Positions 1 to 10,440 are shown, numbered from the stretch's first letter. The stretch is DNA of 64,000 nt from Mucilaginibacter aurantiaciroseus (GCF_024055595.1 NZ_JAMXOF010000002.1:930001-994000), one strand, 5' to 3'. Translations and numbers: made by a program. The notes: generated by a model not told the origin, from the sequence alone.

Positions 1-1
1 A

Positions 2-52
2 CCAATCGTAAAATACGCTATGATCGACAAGGATGGCCCAATAGGTGGCTAA
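2..52 (+). CDS. possible 3' end of a truncated gene
   Basis: An open frame enters from the left edge and ends at a TAA at 50-52, reading PIVKYAMIDKDGPIGG. It looks protein-like and would be the C-terminus of a gene lying mostly outside the window. The piece is too short to name a family and could be chance. Confidence 0.25.
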   Translation, partial: PIVKYAMIDKDGPIGG

Positions 53-93
53 TGTAGTGATTATGGGGTTACTGCATTGGTAATTCACCAATA

Positions 94-184
94 GTCATTA
101 CGAGCGTAGCGTGACAATCTTTGATAGAAAAGTCGGCGACAAGCCTATCGAAGATTGCCACGTCGCTATCGCTCCTCAATGACG
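94..184. repeat. dispersed palindromic repeat, copy 1
   Basis: About 91 bp whose outer ends are inverted (GTCATTACGAGCGTAGCG at the left, CGCTATCGCTCCTCAATGAC at the right) and whose inner arms are CAATCTTTGATAG and CTATCGAAGATTG. A second copy with the same architecture lies at 22964-23059, downstream of lysC. It has no coding capacity and resembles the REP/MITE-like intergenic palindromes of Bacteroidota. Confidence 0.8.
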
Positions 185-192
185 CAAAAGGG

Positions 193-1071
193 TTATTCCT
201 CCTCCAAAATCCTCTTAGTCTCTGCCAGTTGGTCCATTTCCTCCATAGGCAATACTGGAAACTGCGGCTTCATATCTTTTAAGGTTTGCGCAACTATGGT
301 TGAGATAGCTACCCGTGTAAACCATTTCTTATCGGCTGGTACCACATACCATGGGTTATCGTAGGTGCTGGTTTCTTTGATGGCTGTTTCGTAGGCATTC
401 ATATAATCGTCCCATAAGGTGCGCTCCTTAACATCTCCGGATGCAAACTTCCAGTTCTTTTCCGGGTCTTCAACGCGTTTCAGGAAGCGTTTCTTTTGCT
501 CCTCTTTAGATAGATGCAGAAAGAATTTGATGATCACCGTCCCATTTTCGCTTTGGTGTTTTTCAAAATCGCGGATGCTTTGGTAACGTTGATCCCAGAA
601 TTTTTGGCCGATGTCTTTTACTTTTGTGATGCCGGGGATATGCTCTTTCAGGATAAACTCGGGGTGTACCTTAGTAACCAGTACATTCTCGTAATGCGAA
701 CGGTTATGGATCCCGATGCGGCCACGCTCGGGCAGGGCCTTGTAATGTCGCCATAAAAAATCGTGCTCATAATCTTCGGATGTTGGCTGCTTAAAGCTAT
801 AAACCTGGCAACCCTGCGGGTTCAGTCCCGTCATAGTGTGCGCTATCGCGCTATCCTTCCCTGCCGCATCCATCGCCTGGAAGATAATGAGCAGGGATTT
901 ACTATTAGCCGCATAAAGCTCGTTTTGTAGTTTAGCCGTTTTTTCAATCAGTTCGGCCAGTAATTCTTCCGAGTTATCCTTTTCATAACCTGCGGTGTCA
1001 TCGGTATCAAAATCTTTTAATTTGAAGTTTTTGGTGTTGGTTATTTTAAAACGATTGATGATCTCTTTCAT
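193..1071 (-). CDS. ppk2: polyphosphate kinase 2 family protein (PPK2)
   Basis: A 292-residue single-domain PPK2 enzyme, which transfers phosphate between polyphosphate and nucleotides in the cytoplasm. The P-loop-like Walker A is MDAAGKDS at residues 67-74. The second conserved block HNRSHYENVLV near residue 122 fits the lid and Walker B part of the family, and the HNRSHYE wording resembles class III-type (polyphosphate:AMP/ADP) members. Length is normal for a one-domain PPK2. The gene stands alone: upstream is a repeat region, and downstream of its start lies the terminator of the M13 peptidase gene. Substrate class is inferred from motif wording only. Confidence 0.9.
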   Translation of the reverse strand: MKEIINRFKITNTKNFKLKDFDTDDTAGYEKDNSEELLAELIEKTAKLQNELYAANSKSLLIIFQAMDAAGKDSAIAHTMTGLNPQGCQVYSFKQPTSEDYEHDFLWRHYKALPERGRIGIHNRSHYENVLVTKVHPEFILKEHIPGITKVKDIGQKFWDQRYQSIRDFEKHQSENGTVIIKFFLHLSKEEQKKRFLKRVEDPEKNWKFASGDVKERTLWDDYMNAYETAIKETSTYDNPWYVVPADKKWFTRVAISTIVAQTLKDMKPQFPVLPMEEMDQLAETKRILEEE

Positions 1072-1130
1072 AGATAGGGTAATAAGTTAGAAAAAGGGGA
1101 GAATGTTTGAACCAGTATAAACCTTTAAAA

Positions 1131-1164
1131 CCAAACCCTCAAAACATTTGTTTTGAGGGTTTGG
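1131..1164 (-). terminator. hairpin terminator of the M13 peptidase gene
   Basis: Perfect 14-bp stem CCAAACCCTCAAAA / TTTTGAGGGTTTGG with a 6-nt loop, 25 bp past the stop of the minus-strand M13 gene. On the minus strand it is followed by TTTTAAA. Confidence 0.75.
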
Positions 1165-1188
1165 TAAGCACGGTTTTTGATCTTTAAT

Positions 1189-3207
1189 TTACCAGATACG
1201 TACTCTTTCGTTTTCGGCTTTATAGTTTTTATCGCCAGGTTGAATGTTAAAAGCCTTGTAAAAAGGAGCAAAATTCATCAACGGGCCGTTTACCCGCCAC
1301 ATAGCCGGTGAATGCGGATTAGTGTTTACGTAGGTGCGCAGAAAAGCATCCCTTGTTTTCACGCGCCAGATCCTGGCTATCGATAAAAAGAAGCGCTGAT
1401 CGGGCGTAAAGCTATCAATCTTGTCATCGCTTTTACCTTGTTCAGTCATTTTAAACGCATCATAAGCGATGGCTACACCGCCATTGTCTGCCGTATTTTC
1501 TCCTAATGTTAACGGCCCTTTAATATGCACCGTATCTAAAACGGTGAATGAGCTATACAGGTTAGAAAGCTGCGTTGTTTTTTCTTTAAACTTGCGTAAG
1601 TCTTCTTTTGTCCACCAGTTTTTTACGTTGCCGTCTTTATCATACTGGGCACCCTGATCGTCAAAAGCGTGGGTCATCTCATGGCCGATCACCATGCCGA
1701 TACCACCGTAATTGATAGCGTCGTCTGCCGAGAAATCAAAATAAGGATATTGCAAGATACCCGCGGGAAACACAATTTCGTTAACAGGAGGATTATAATA
1801 TGCTGTTACTGTAGATGGTGTTGTTCCCCATTCTGTTTTATCAACCGGCTTATTCAGCTTTGCCAGCTCAAACTGAAAATCATTTTTGTTAAGCGATAGG
1901 GTATTTTCAAAAAATTTAGTCCTGCTGACCTGTACCTTGTCGTAGTTGCGCCACTTATCCGGGTAACCTATCTTCTTCGTAAAAGTATACAACTTCTCTT
2001 TAGCCTTTTGCTTTGTACTGTCGCTCATCCAGTTCAACTGGTTTATCCTGTTCTCAAATGCTTTTTGTAAATTGTTGACCAATGCCAGTACGCGCTTTTT
2101 GGCATCTTCATTAAAATATCGCTTTACATATAGTTGGCCCAAAGCTTGCCCCAACATATTATCTACATTTGCCGTCATAATCTGCCTGCGGGTCTTTTGC
2201 GTGTCCTCTCCGGACAAAACCTTGTTGAAGGTGAACGAGGCATCAACAAACGGCTGGTTAAGCCTGTCGGCGTAGTTTTGTAGTGTAGCGGCTTTTAAAT
2301 AAGCTTTCCAACTTGTAATACTAACAGCTTTCAGCATTGCATTTAGCTTATCATAATAAGCGGGCTGGGCCATATCGATCGAATCTGTGGCCGCTCCTAA
2401 ATTGCCAAGTAACATCTTCCAGTTTATATTAGCCTGCTTTTTGCCTATAGCAGCAACGGCTACCTTATTGAAATTAGCGTTAACATCTCTTAATTCGACA
2501 TTAGTTTTACTACTATAGGCCAATTGTTTTTCAATACCATAAGTGATATCTGCATTTTTGGTTGCCACAGCGCGCGAACTTCCTGTCAATTGAAATAATG
2601 TACTGAGGTAAGTTTTATAGGCCTTTTGAACTTGTAGTGTTGCCGAATCGGTTTTGAAGTAGTAGCCCTTTTCCGGCAAGCCGGTACCGCCCTGGTACAA
2701 ATGTGCAATATTGATGGAGCTGTTTTTATTATCGGGAGATATGCCGAAACTGATCACAGACCGGTTGCCCGATGCCATCTCAACGGCTACAAATTTAAGT
2801 AGCGCCGGTACACTATTTATTGCATCAATGCGCGCCAATATGGCTTTTACAGGCTCGTATCCCCTACGGTCAATGGTTGCCATATCCATACCCGAAGCGT
2901 AAAAATCTCCTACCTTTTGGTCAATGCTACCTGTTGTATTTTTAGCTTTTGAAACACTATCCAGGATGTTTTGCAGTAAAAGTTTTTGCGGAATATTTAG
3001 AAATGAGTAAGAACCCACACCCGCCTGGTCGTTAGCTATCTTCACAGTGTCATACCAGCGTGCGTTAACGTATCTAAAGAAATTGTCGCCAGGCTTAATA
3101 GCAGGATTTAGGCCGGCTACATCTACAAACGTTTTGTGTTGGGCAACAGCATTACGGCCTACGCTAAAAAGCGCTAATATTAAACACAGCGTAAATAATT
3201 TTTTCAT
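1189..3207 (-). CDS. M13 family zinc metallopeptidase (neprilysin/PepO-like), exported
   Basis: Protein of 672 residues. A signal peptide starts MKKLFTLCLILALFSVG and ends around AVAQ, so it should act in the periplasm or outside. M13_N domain follows, then the M13 catalytic domain with HEMTH at residues 509-513 and the third zinc ligand in GENTADNGG near residue 570, both intact; the family's C-terminal substrate-binding Arg lies in MWRVNGP. Length fits gluzincin oligopeptidases. A longer frame opens at 3291, but that start would lie inside the terminator hairpin of gap (3291-3328) and would bury the signal peptide, so the ATG at 3207 is chosen. It likely degrades peptides during nutrient scavenging; the specific substrate is unknown. 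Confidence 0.92.
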   Translation of the reverse strand: MKKLFTLCLILALFSVGRNAVAQHKTFVDVAGLNPAIKPGDNFFRYVNARWYDTVKIANDQAGVGSYSFLNIPQKLLLQNILDSVSKAKNTTGSIDQKVGDFYASGMDMATIDRRGYEPVKAILARIDAINSVPALLKFVAVEMASGNRSVISFGISPDNKNSSINIAHLYQGGTGLPEKGYYFKTDSATLQVQKAYKTYLSTLFQLTGSSRAVATKNADITYGIEKQLAYSSKTNVELRDVNANFNKVAVAAIGKKQANINWKMLLGNLGAATDSIDMAQPAYYDKLNAMLKAVSITSWKAYLKAATLQNYADRLNQPFVDASFTFNKVLSGEDTQKTRRQIMTANVDNMLGQALGQLYVKRYFNEDAKKRVLALVNNLQKAFENRINQLNWMSDSTKQKAKEKLYTFTKKIGYPDKWRNYDKVQVSRTKFFENTLSLNKNDFQFELAKLNKPVDKTEWGTTPSTVTAYYNPPVNEIVFPAGILQYPYFDFSADDAINYGGIGMVIGHEMTHAFDDQGAQYDKDGNVKNWWTKEDLRKFKEKTTQLSNLYSSFTVLDTVHIKGPLTLGENTADNGGVAIAYDAFKMTEQGKSDDKIDSFTPDQRFFLSIARIWRVKTRDAFLRTYVNTNPHSPAMWRVNGPLMNFAPFYKAFNIQPGDKNYKAENERVRIW

Positions 3208-3290
3208 AAATAAGATTTGTTTAAAGGTAATAAATGTAGATGATGTCTCAAATACTATCCTCATAATCCGCACAGCAATTCTTATAAGCA

Positions 3291-3328
3291 AAGAAGCCCT
3301 CCTAACTATTTAGTTGGGAGGGCTTCTT
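3291..3328 (-). terminator. terminator of the pfkA-gap operon
   Basis: 17-bp stem AAGAAGCCCTCCTAACT / AGTTGGGAGGGCTTCTT with loop ATTT (one G-T pair), 20 bp downstream of the gap stop codon on the minus strand. Confidence 0.8.
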
Positions 3329-3348
3329 AATATTAGGGTTAGCTAAAC

Positions 3349-5197
<1,849 letters not shown>

Positions 5198-5198
<1 letters not shown>

Positions 5199-6184
5199 TA
5201 AATTGATAATATATCTGCCATCAGCATCAGATCGTCTTCTAACTTAAACTGATGCTGGGTTAAGGCCTCTTCAAGACTTGTTAATTTTATGTGGTTGGCT
5301 TCAAGTCCAACCATCATTTGTGTCGAGCCATCTATCATGGCGTTAACAGCTGCAAAGCCTAAACGGCTGCCCAAAATACGGTCAAATGCTGATGGGCTTC
5401 CACCGCGTTGCAAGTGGCCTAATATAGTAACTTTTATGTCGTAAAACTTGATTTGTTTTCTAACAACTTCGGCAAGGTCATAAGCACCGCCACTCTTATC
5501 TCCCTCAGCTACAATTACAATGCTTGATGATTTTTTATTGTACTGACCAGCCTTCAAATTCTCTATCAGCATATCAATAGCGGTATCACGTTCAGGCAAT
5601 AAAATAGCTTCTGCACCACAAGAAATGCCTGCACGCAGAGCAATAGCGCCCGAGTCGCGGCCCATTACTTCTATAAAGAACAACCGGTCGTGCGCATCAG
5701 CCGTATCGCGAATCTTATCAATAGCCTCAATAACGGTATTGGTAGCGGTATCAAACCCCAAGGTATAGGTAGATCCGTAAAGGTCATTGTCAATTGTGCC
5801 CGGTACGCCAATAACGGCTATGTCCGGGTGTTTTTTAGAGAAACGTAGCGCGCCGGTAAAAGTACCATCGCCACCAATTACCACAATGCCATCAATACCG
5901 TTAGCTTTTAGGTTTTGGTAGGCAAGTTCCATACCCTCATCGGTGCGAAAGGCTAGACAACGTGCAGTTTTAAGTATAGTACCACCAAGGTTTAAGATAT
6001 TACTTACCGACCGGGTGTTCATATCGTACATGTTATTTTCGATAAGCCCCTGGTATCCCTGGCGGATTCCTGCAACCTGCAGGCCATTATATATAGCGGT
6101 ACGTACAACAGCCCTTATACACGGGTTCATGCCTGGTGCATCGCCGCCCGAAGTAAGAACTGCTATCTTTGAAATTTTTTGCAT
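5198..6184 (-). CDS. pfkA: ATP-dependent 6-phosphofructokinase
   Basis: 328 residues, the usual length of bacterial PfkA; phosphorylates fructose 6-phosphate to the 1,6-bisphosphate. Visible motifs in order: LTSGGDAPGMN (ATP), GGDGTFTGA, GVPGTIDND with the catalytic Asp, EVMGRDSG, and LGHLQRGGSPSAFDR. GGDGT favours ATP over pyrophosphate as donor. First gene of the operon pfkA - pseudokinase - gap; its stop overlaps the next start by one base. The 128 bp upstream is shared with the divergent Nudix-type regulator, a natural place for regulation. Confidence 0.96.
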
Positions 6185-6218
6185 TATTTACTTAGGTAAA
6201 TTTAAGTGCGAATATAGT

Positions 6219-6233
6219 GTGTCAAATTTACAC
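6219..6233. promoter_or_regulatory. possible operator between pfkA and the Nudix regulator
   Basis: Short inverted repeat GTGTCAAATTTACAC (arms GTGT/ACAC around an AT-rich centre) in the 128-bp divergent promoter region. It would suit control of both genes by the adjacent regulator, but it is short enough to be chance. Confidence 0.3.
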
Positions 6234-6312
6234 CATTAAATTTATTTATTTATTTTTACATTAAAAATTAAGCAATATATTTAAGCACAATTAACCTAAA
6301 TACATTTTTACC

Positions 6313-7008
6313 TTGGAAGTAAAGTTACCTACATTTAACTCGGTTTTTTCTATAGACTGTGTCATATTTGGTTTTGAAGCTGGTGAGCTTAAAATATTAC
6401 TTATAGAACGTAACGAGGAACCGTTTAAGGATTGGCTCGCCCTGCCCGGATATATTGTTGAACAAGATGAGAGTATAGACGACGCTGCCGAACGGATCCT
6501 GTACGAGCTAACCGGCCTGCGCGACCTGCACATGCAGCAGTTTCATACTTTTGGCGAAGTTAACCGCCACCCGCAAGGCCGCGTAATTACCGTGGCGTAC
6601 TATGCGCTGATCCGTATAAACGGGCAAAAAGAAGTTAAGCCGGTTACCCAATATGCAAAAAGCGCTTTCTGGCACCCGGTTAATGAACTTCCCAAACTTG
6701 CCTTTGACCACACCGAGATTTTTGAGACAGGCTTTAATAAGATCCGTCGCAGGCTAAATTATCAGCCTATTGCGTTTGAGTTATTGCCTGAGAAATTTAC
6801 ACTGACCCAACTTCAATCGCTTTACGAAGCGGTGTTAAATAAAAAGCTTGACAAACGTAACTTCCGCAAAAAAATGTTGAGCTACGGCTTTTTGAAGGAA
6901 CTGGACGAGAAGCAGAAAGGTGTATCGTACCGTGCCGCCAAACTCTATAAGTTCGATCGCCGCAAGTACACAAAGATCTTCCAGAATGATCTGAATCTTG
7001 ATAAATAG
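6313..7008 (+). CDS. Nudix-domain (NrtR-like) transcriptional regulator
   Basis: 231 residues: N-terminal Nudix fold (about 5-140) joined to a C-terminal winged helix (about 150-225, with KLDKRNFRKKMLSYGFL as recognition segment), the architecture of NrtR/AraR-type regulators in Bacteroidota. The Nudix box GYIVEQDES...RILYELTGL keeps one Glu of the REUXEE core, but the others are Ile and Leu, so hydrolase activity is doubtful and ligand sensing more likely. The start is TTG at 6313: a TAA closes the frame at 6292 and there is no ATG before the fold begins. It lies divergent to the pfkA operon and beside a sugar kinase, so a sugar or sugar-nucleotide ligand is inferred. Confidence 0.8.
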   Translation: MEVKLPTFNSVFSIDCVIFGFEAGELKILLIERNEEPFKDWLALPGYIVEQDESIDDAAERILYELTGLRDLHMQQFHTFGEVNRHPQGRVITVAYYALIRINGQKEVKPVTQYAKSAFWHPVNELPKLAFDHTEIFETGFNKIRRRLNYQPIAFELLPEKFTLTQLQSLYEAVLNKKLDKRNFRKKMLSYGFLKELDEKQKGVSYRAAKLYKFDRRKYTKIFQNDLNLDK

Positions 7009-7065
7009 GAGGGGAGAGAGTCAAGAGATCAGGAATCAAGATTGAAATAAAAATATTGTTCATAA

Positions 7066-7095
7066 AAAAGCCGCATCTGTATGGATGCGGCTTTT
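7066..7095. terminator. bidirectional terminator between convergent genes
   Basis: Perfect 12-bp stem AAAAGCCGCATC / GATGCGGCTTTT, 6-nt loop, A/T-rich on both sides. Serves the Nudix regulator (plus) and the BadF kinase (minus). Confidence 0.85.
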
Positions 7096-7154
7096 GTTTT
7101 ATCTTAACTCATCATTCTTGACTATTAATTCTAATAATCTTGATTCTTTTAACC

Positions 7155-8015
7155 TTATAACTGGCTTGGTGCCAATTCTAAGTGGTATTTAACCAGGTTA
7201 TCTATAGGCGAGCGGATGATGTTACCAACCGTCATGCCGTTTTCGGTACAAACTTCTTCTAACACGTTGCGGAAGTTGTAACCAACAGAACCTATACAAT
7301 TAAACGTGTATTTTTGATAATCGGGATAATGCGTAACCAGGTTTTTAAAGAAATCCTCGAAAGAGGTACGTACCAGGTTGCGCGAGTATTCGATATTTAC
7401 AATGTTATCATAAACAAATTTGCTAAAGCTTGCGCAAAAACGGTTTGCACGTGGTTGTGTGTAAACAATCTCATTTATATCATCGGGTGTAAGCTTAAAG
7501 GTTTCCCAAAAGTTTTTACGCACAGCCTCGGGCATGTAACCGCGCAGGTAATCAACCAGTAGTTTTTTACCAATATGGCAACCGCTGCCTTCATCACCAA
7601 GGATGTATGCGCCCGAGTCGATGTTGTTGATCACTTCTTTACCATCGTAAAGGCAGGTATTTGTACCTGTGCCTAAAATAGCGGCAAAGCCCTCGTTATT
7701 GCCAAGCAAAGCGCGGGCAGCAGCAAGCAGATCGTGGCCAATATTAACTTTAGATTTTGTAAAAACTGCCGACATGGCATCCTCTACGATCTTTCGCATC
7801 TCGGGGGTAGAACAGCCTGCGCCGTAATAATTCACCTCGGTAATGTTATCTTTCTCAAGATCGGTAGGCAGGCTCTCGCTCAACGATTGAATGATGTACT
7901 CAGTGCCCGAAAAATAAGGGTTGTAACCCTCGGTGTTAAAATACACCTTTTTACCTTCTTCGGTAACCAAACACCAGTTTGTTTTGGTGGAGCCACCGTC
8001 AGCAATTATGATCAT
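7155..8015 (-). CDS. BadF/BadG/BcrA-type ATPase, N-acetylglucosamine kinase-like
   Basis: 286 residues of the ASKHA superfamily. Phosphate-1 loop ADGGSTKT at residues 5-12, GHDLLAAA (catalytic Asp region), phosphate-2 GTGTN, GDEGSG and the adenosine motif CIGSVGYNF are intact, so this should be a working sugar kinase, probably phosphorylating an amino sugar such as GlcNAc. It is the apparently active paralogue of the degenerate protein at 4350-5198. Single gene, convergent with the Nudix regulator, followed by a shared terminator. Substrate is inferred from family only. Confidence 0.85.
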   Translation of the reverse strand: MIIIADGGSTKTNWCLVTEEGKKVYFNTEGYNPYFSGTEYIIQSLSESLPTDLEKDNITEVNYYGAGCSTPEMRKIVEDAMSAVFTKSKVNIGHDLLAAARALLGNNEGFAAILGTGTNTCLYDGKEVINNIDSGAYILGDEGSGCHIGKKLLVDYLRGYMPEAVRKNFWETFKLTPDDINEIVYTQPRANRFCASFSKFVYDNIVNIEYSRNLVRTSFEDFFKNLVTHYPDYQKYTFNCIGSVGYNFRNVLEEVCTENGMTVGNIIRSPIDNLVKYHLELAPSQL

Positions 8016-8447
8016 AAAATAAGTTTTAGAAAAAAAATTAGGTTAAAAATATGATTAACTTATTGTAAAAAAAACACTTCCTTACTTTAAAAAGTAAAAT
8101 CGTTGTAAAGCCAGGGTTAATTCTGTGGATATGTGCACAATACTTAACTTTATATCAAAAAATAAATTTGCGCAAAAGGCCTTATTAATAAGTTAAATCA
8201 TAAAAAAATACTTGTCAGTTTTACATATAAAGCACTGTGTTAATTGTACAACGCCGGTTTATAATTGAATGCAATTATATGTAATATTTTGTCAAAAAAT
8301 AATGGGTGGTGTTTTTTGTGACGATAAAAATTTTTATTACTGATGTTTTGTTACCCCTGTTTTAAACGAAAGGGTTGCATCCGTTTGATTTTGAGCCTGC
8401 AATAAATTTGTTTGGATAATATTTACCGATGCCTAAATGCTATTGTT
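8016..8447. other. 432-bp AT-rich intergenic region
   Basis: Upstream of the minus-strand kinase and the plus-strand BLUF remnant. Very A/T-rich with short homopolymers; no open frame, strong hairpin or RNA gene recognised. Confidence 0.6.
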
Positions 8448-8867
8448 ATGCATTACATTATTTATGTAAGCGCGGCTGTAAACCCCTTTACAACCAAATA
8501 AATAAAAGATGTTTTAAAAGAAAGCCGGGATAATAATATCCGGGTGGACATAACCGGCTTGCTGCTTTATAACGATGGTGCATTTATGCAGGTTTTAGAA
8601 GGATATGAAGACCCTGTTAAACAAATTTACCACAAATTTGAGATAGATAAACGGCATACCTGCGTAATCAAAACTGCCGGGGAGACTATGAAAAGGCGCA
8701 TTTTTACCGATTGGGCGATGGCTTTTGCTGCCGTTTCGGGTATGATCTCGCAAGTTAAGGAATTTATAAGCCCGCATAACATCAGTTGTGACCCTAACTA
8801 TTGCCGCGAACCCATAGTTATGCTAAAAGCATTATTAAACAGCCATAAACCATGGCCGCCTATTTGA
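8448..8867 (+). pseudogene. BLUF-domain blue-light sensor broken by one in-frame stop
   Basis: From ATG 8448 the frame reads MHYIIYVSAAVNPFTTK, then TAA at 8499-8501, then continues in the same frame IKDVLKESRDNN...DITGLLLYNDGAFMQVLEG to 8867. That is a complete BLUF domain of about 139 codons: flavin-contacting Tyr6, the NN pair near 29-30, the Gln in FMQVLEG, and the late Trp/Met region DWAMAF. CAA to TAA would be a single transition (glutamine restored). A GTG at 8544 could start a shorter product, but that would lack the first strand and the essential Tyr. Either a recent pseudogene, a sequencing error or stop readthrough. Confidence 0.85.
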
Positions 8868-8927
8868 ATTTAGCTATTGCCTTTTCCAACCATTTTTAGC
8901 ATATTTGCACCGCGAAAAAAAAGCGAT

Positions 8928-9004
8928 GGTCCCATAGCTCAGCTGGATAGAGCAACAGATTTCTAATCTGTAGGCCATAGGTTCGAATCCTATTGGGATC
9001 ACCA
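8928..9004 (+). tRNA. tRNA-Arg, anticodon TCT
   Basis: Acceptor stem GGTCCCA / TGGGATC (one G-T pair), D arm with GCTCAGCTGGATAGAGC, anticodon stem ACAGA / TCTGT around loop TTTCTAA giving anticodon TCT (reads AGA), T arm containing GGTTCGAATCC, discriminator A at 9001 and an encoded CCA to 9004. A promoter-like CATATTTGC lies about 20 bp upstream. A decayed integrase follows at 9140, suggesting this tRNA served as an integration site. Confidence 0.95.
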
Positions 9005-9012
9005 CCAACCTA

Positions 9013-9048
9013 AAAAAAAGCCTTTACGATATCGTAGAGGCTTTTTTT
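9013..9048 (+). terminator. terminator of tRNA-Arg
   Basis: Long hairpin AAAAAAAGCCTTTACGAT / ATCGTAGAGGCTTTTTTT with a minimal loop and a T-run, 9 bp after the tRNA. Confidence 0.85.
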
Positions 9049-9139
9049 AGGTTTCGGAAAATGCTCATTCAGAATATTTTTACCTGTAAAAATTCTTCTT
9101 GGTTTCGGAAATATGTACTATTGTTTCGGTAAAAATTAA

Positions 9140-9765
9140 ATGAAGAGTACGCAATTTAACCAGTCGGTATCTTACAACGTATTGTGCTATACCAAGCCCA
9201 ACGCTGATGGTAAAAACTTGATTTTTATGCGGGTAATCATCGACCGCAAGAAAAAGGATATTGGATTAAATATTTACTGGCCGGCTGAAAATTTCGATAA
9301 TGAAAAGCAAATCGCTAAGCCCAGGCATTTTAAAGATATAGCAGTTGAAGCCGTTAATATGGTACTTAACGAGGCCAAGGCACGTGCATCACGAATAAAA
9401 CTCCGCTATTTTACTGAAACCCGGCTTTTAAGCATATCGCTTTTTAAAAAGGAATTTGAGCAGTTTGAGAGCCGGGAAAACTTCCTGTTTTATTGGGAAG
9501 AGAAAATAATACAAGTTTTAAAAGACGGCGTTATTATTGAATATACCGCGGTGCGCCATCGTACAAACCTTATCCGGTTTAAATTATTTCCGGTGCTGAC
9601 TCTTTCTTTGCCATGTCTGACATCAATAGCGGTTTGATCCAGCGTTAGCAAACATGGCTTCGTAAAAAGTTAGACTATAATACAACGGTGAACGCGCTAA
9701 AATGCCTACAAACCTATATTATATACCCCCGTGGTGATGGTTTTAACATTGCAAACCATAATTAA
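9140..9765 (+). pseudogene. decayed tyrosine recombinase (integrase) remnant
   Basis: The first about 155 codons match the arm-binding and core-binding N-terminus of Bacteroidota phage-type integrases (FMRVIIDRKKKDIGLNIYWP, then FYWEEKIIQVLKDG and TNLIRFKLF). After about 9590 homology continues in another frame: ADSFFAMSDINSGLIQR, a TAG at 9646, then QTWLRKKLDYNTTVNALKC and FNIANHN, ending at TAA 9763. So there is at least one frameshift and one stop, and the catalytic domain with the R-H-R-Y residues is missing. Intact relatives are about 400 residues. Position 136 bp after tRNA-Arg is typical of an integrated element's integrase. Confidence 0.8.
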
Positions 9766-9847
9766 GATTCTTGCTGATTGGGGGTAGAAAATACCGGTAG
9801 ATAATTATAGCAGACTTGAAAAATAAAGCTTTGGTGTAATTTACGCC

Positions 9848-10183
9848 TTAAACAGCAATCTGCAGGTTGTTTAAATAGGGTAGCACAAAAAATGTGTGGT
9901 CAAAGGCGCGTAAGTGGGTGATGAGGTGGCTGCGGTCGTCAAAAAAAACTTCCACGTAAAAACTATTTAGATTGTATAGTTTAATGTAATGATGATCGTT
10001 AAGGCGGTCGGCCAAAAAAGTACCATTTAAAACAGCTTCTGTTTTTTCGTAGTATTTTAAAGCGTTAAAATCATTTGAGGTCATAATGGCGAAATATTTT
10101 ATAGTCCGTTCATGATCAGGGTAATACAAAACCCGTGCCCCGTTTATAAATAAACAATAGCGTTTTTGAATAGTTATACACAT
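9848..10183 (-). CDS. hypothetical protein
   Basis: Frame of about 111 residues if started at MCITIQKRY (10183); a longer start at 10228 is possible but would overlap the plus-strand remnant. Mixed hydrophobic/charged, ending FFVLPYLNNLQIAV, with no signal peptide or membrane helix. It vaguely recalls small uncharacterised proteins of Mucilaginibacter/Pedobacter. It lies in a decayed zone and directly abuts the plus-strand remnant, leaving no promoter space, so it may itself be truncated. Confidence 0.4.
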   Translation of the reverse strand: MCITIQKRYCLFINGARVLYYPDHERTIKYFAIMTSNDFNALKYYEKTEAVLNGTFLADRLNDHHYIKLYNLNSFYVEVFFDDRSHLITHLRAFDHTFFVLPYLNNLQIAV

Positions 10184-10440
10184 GTGGAGAATTATCAGAT
10201 AGCAGTGACCAGGGATACCGAAACGCACCAGTTTGAAGTAAGGGAATACCGCACTACGATGACGGACGTTGTAAATACCGTGTATTTTAGAATGGCGTTT
10301 ATATAGCCAGTTTTGAACCGGATAAATATTACCTTTTACACATCTGCCAAAACCCCGGCCATATTGCCGAAGACATCATACATTTGTTGGCTGATAAGAT
10401 CGAGGGTTATCATCCTAAGGGTTTGTCGAAAGATATTTAA
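10184..10440 (+). pseudogene. small conserved protein, frameshifted and stopped
   Basis: GTG 10184 begins VENYQIAVTRDTETHQFEVREY. Protein-like sequence then continues in the next frame as HYDDGRCKYRVF, a TAG at 10288, then NGVYIASFEPDKYYLLHIC and QNPGHIAEDIIHLLADKIEG to TAA 10440. Joined together it reads as one small protein of about 85 residues, of a type I recall as uncharacterised in Sphingobacteriaceae. One frameshift near 10250 plus one stop make it a pseudogene. Confidence 0.6.

Noticed and set aside
3208-3291. Longer N-terminus of the M13 peptidase starting at 3291
   Set aside because: It would start inside the gap terminator and hide a clean signal peptide beginning at 3207.
7018-7150. 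Possible CRISPR or direct-repeat array from TCAAGAATCAAG strings
   Set aside because: Repeats are irregular, too short, without uniform spacers, and no cas genes occur.
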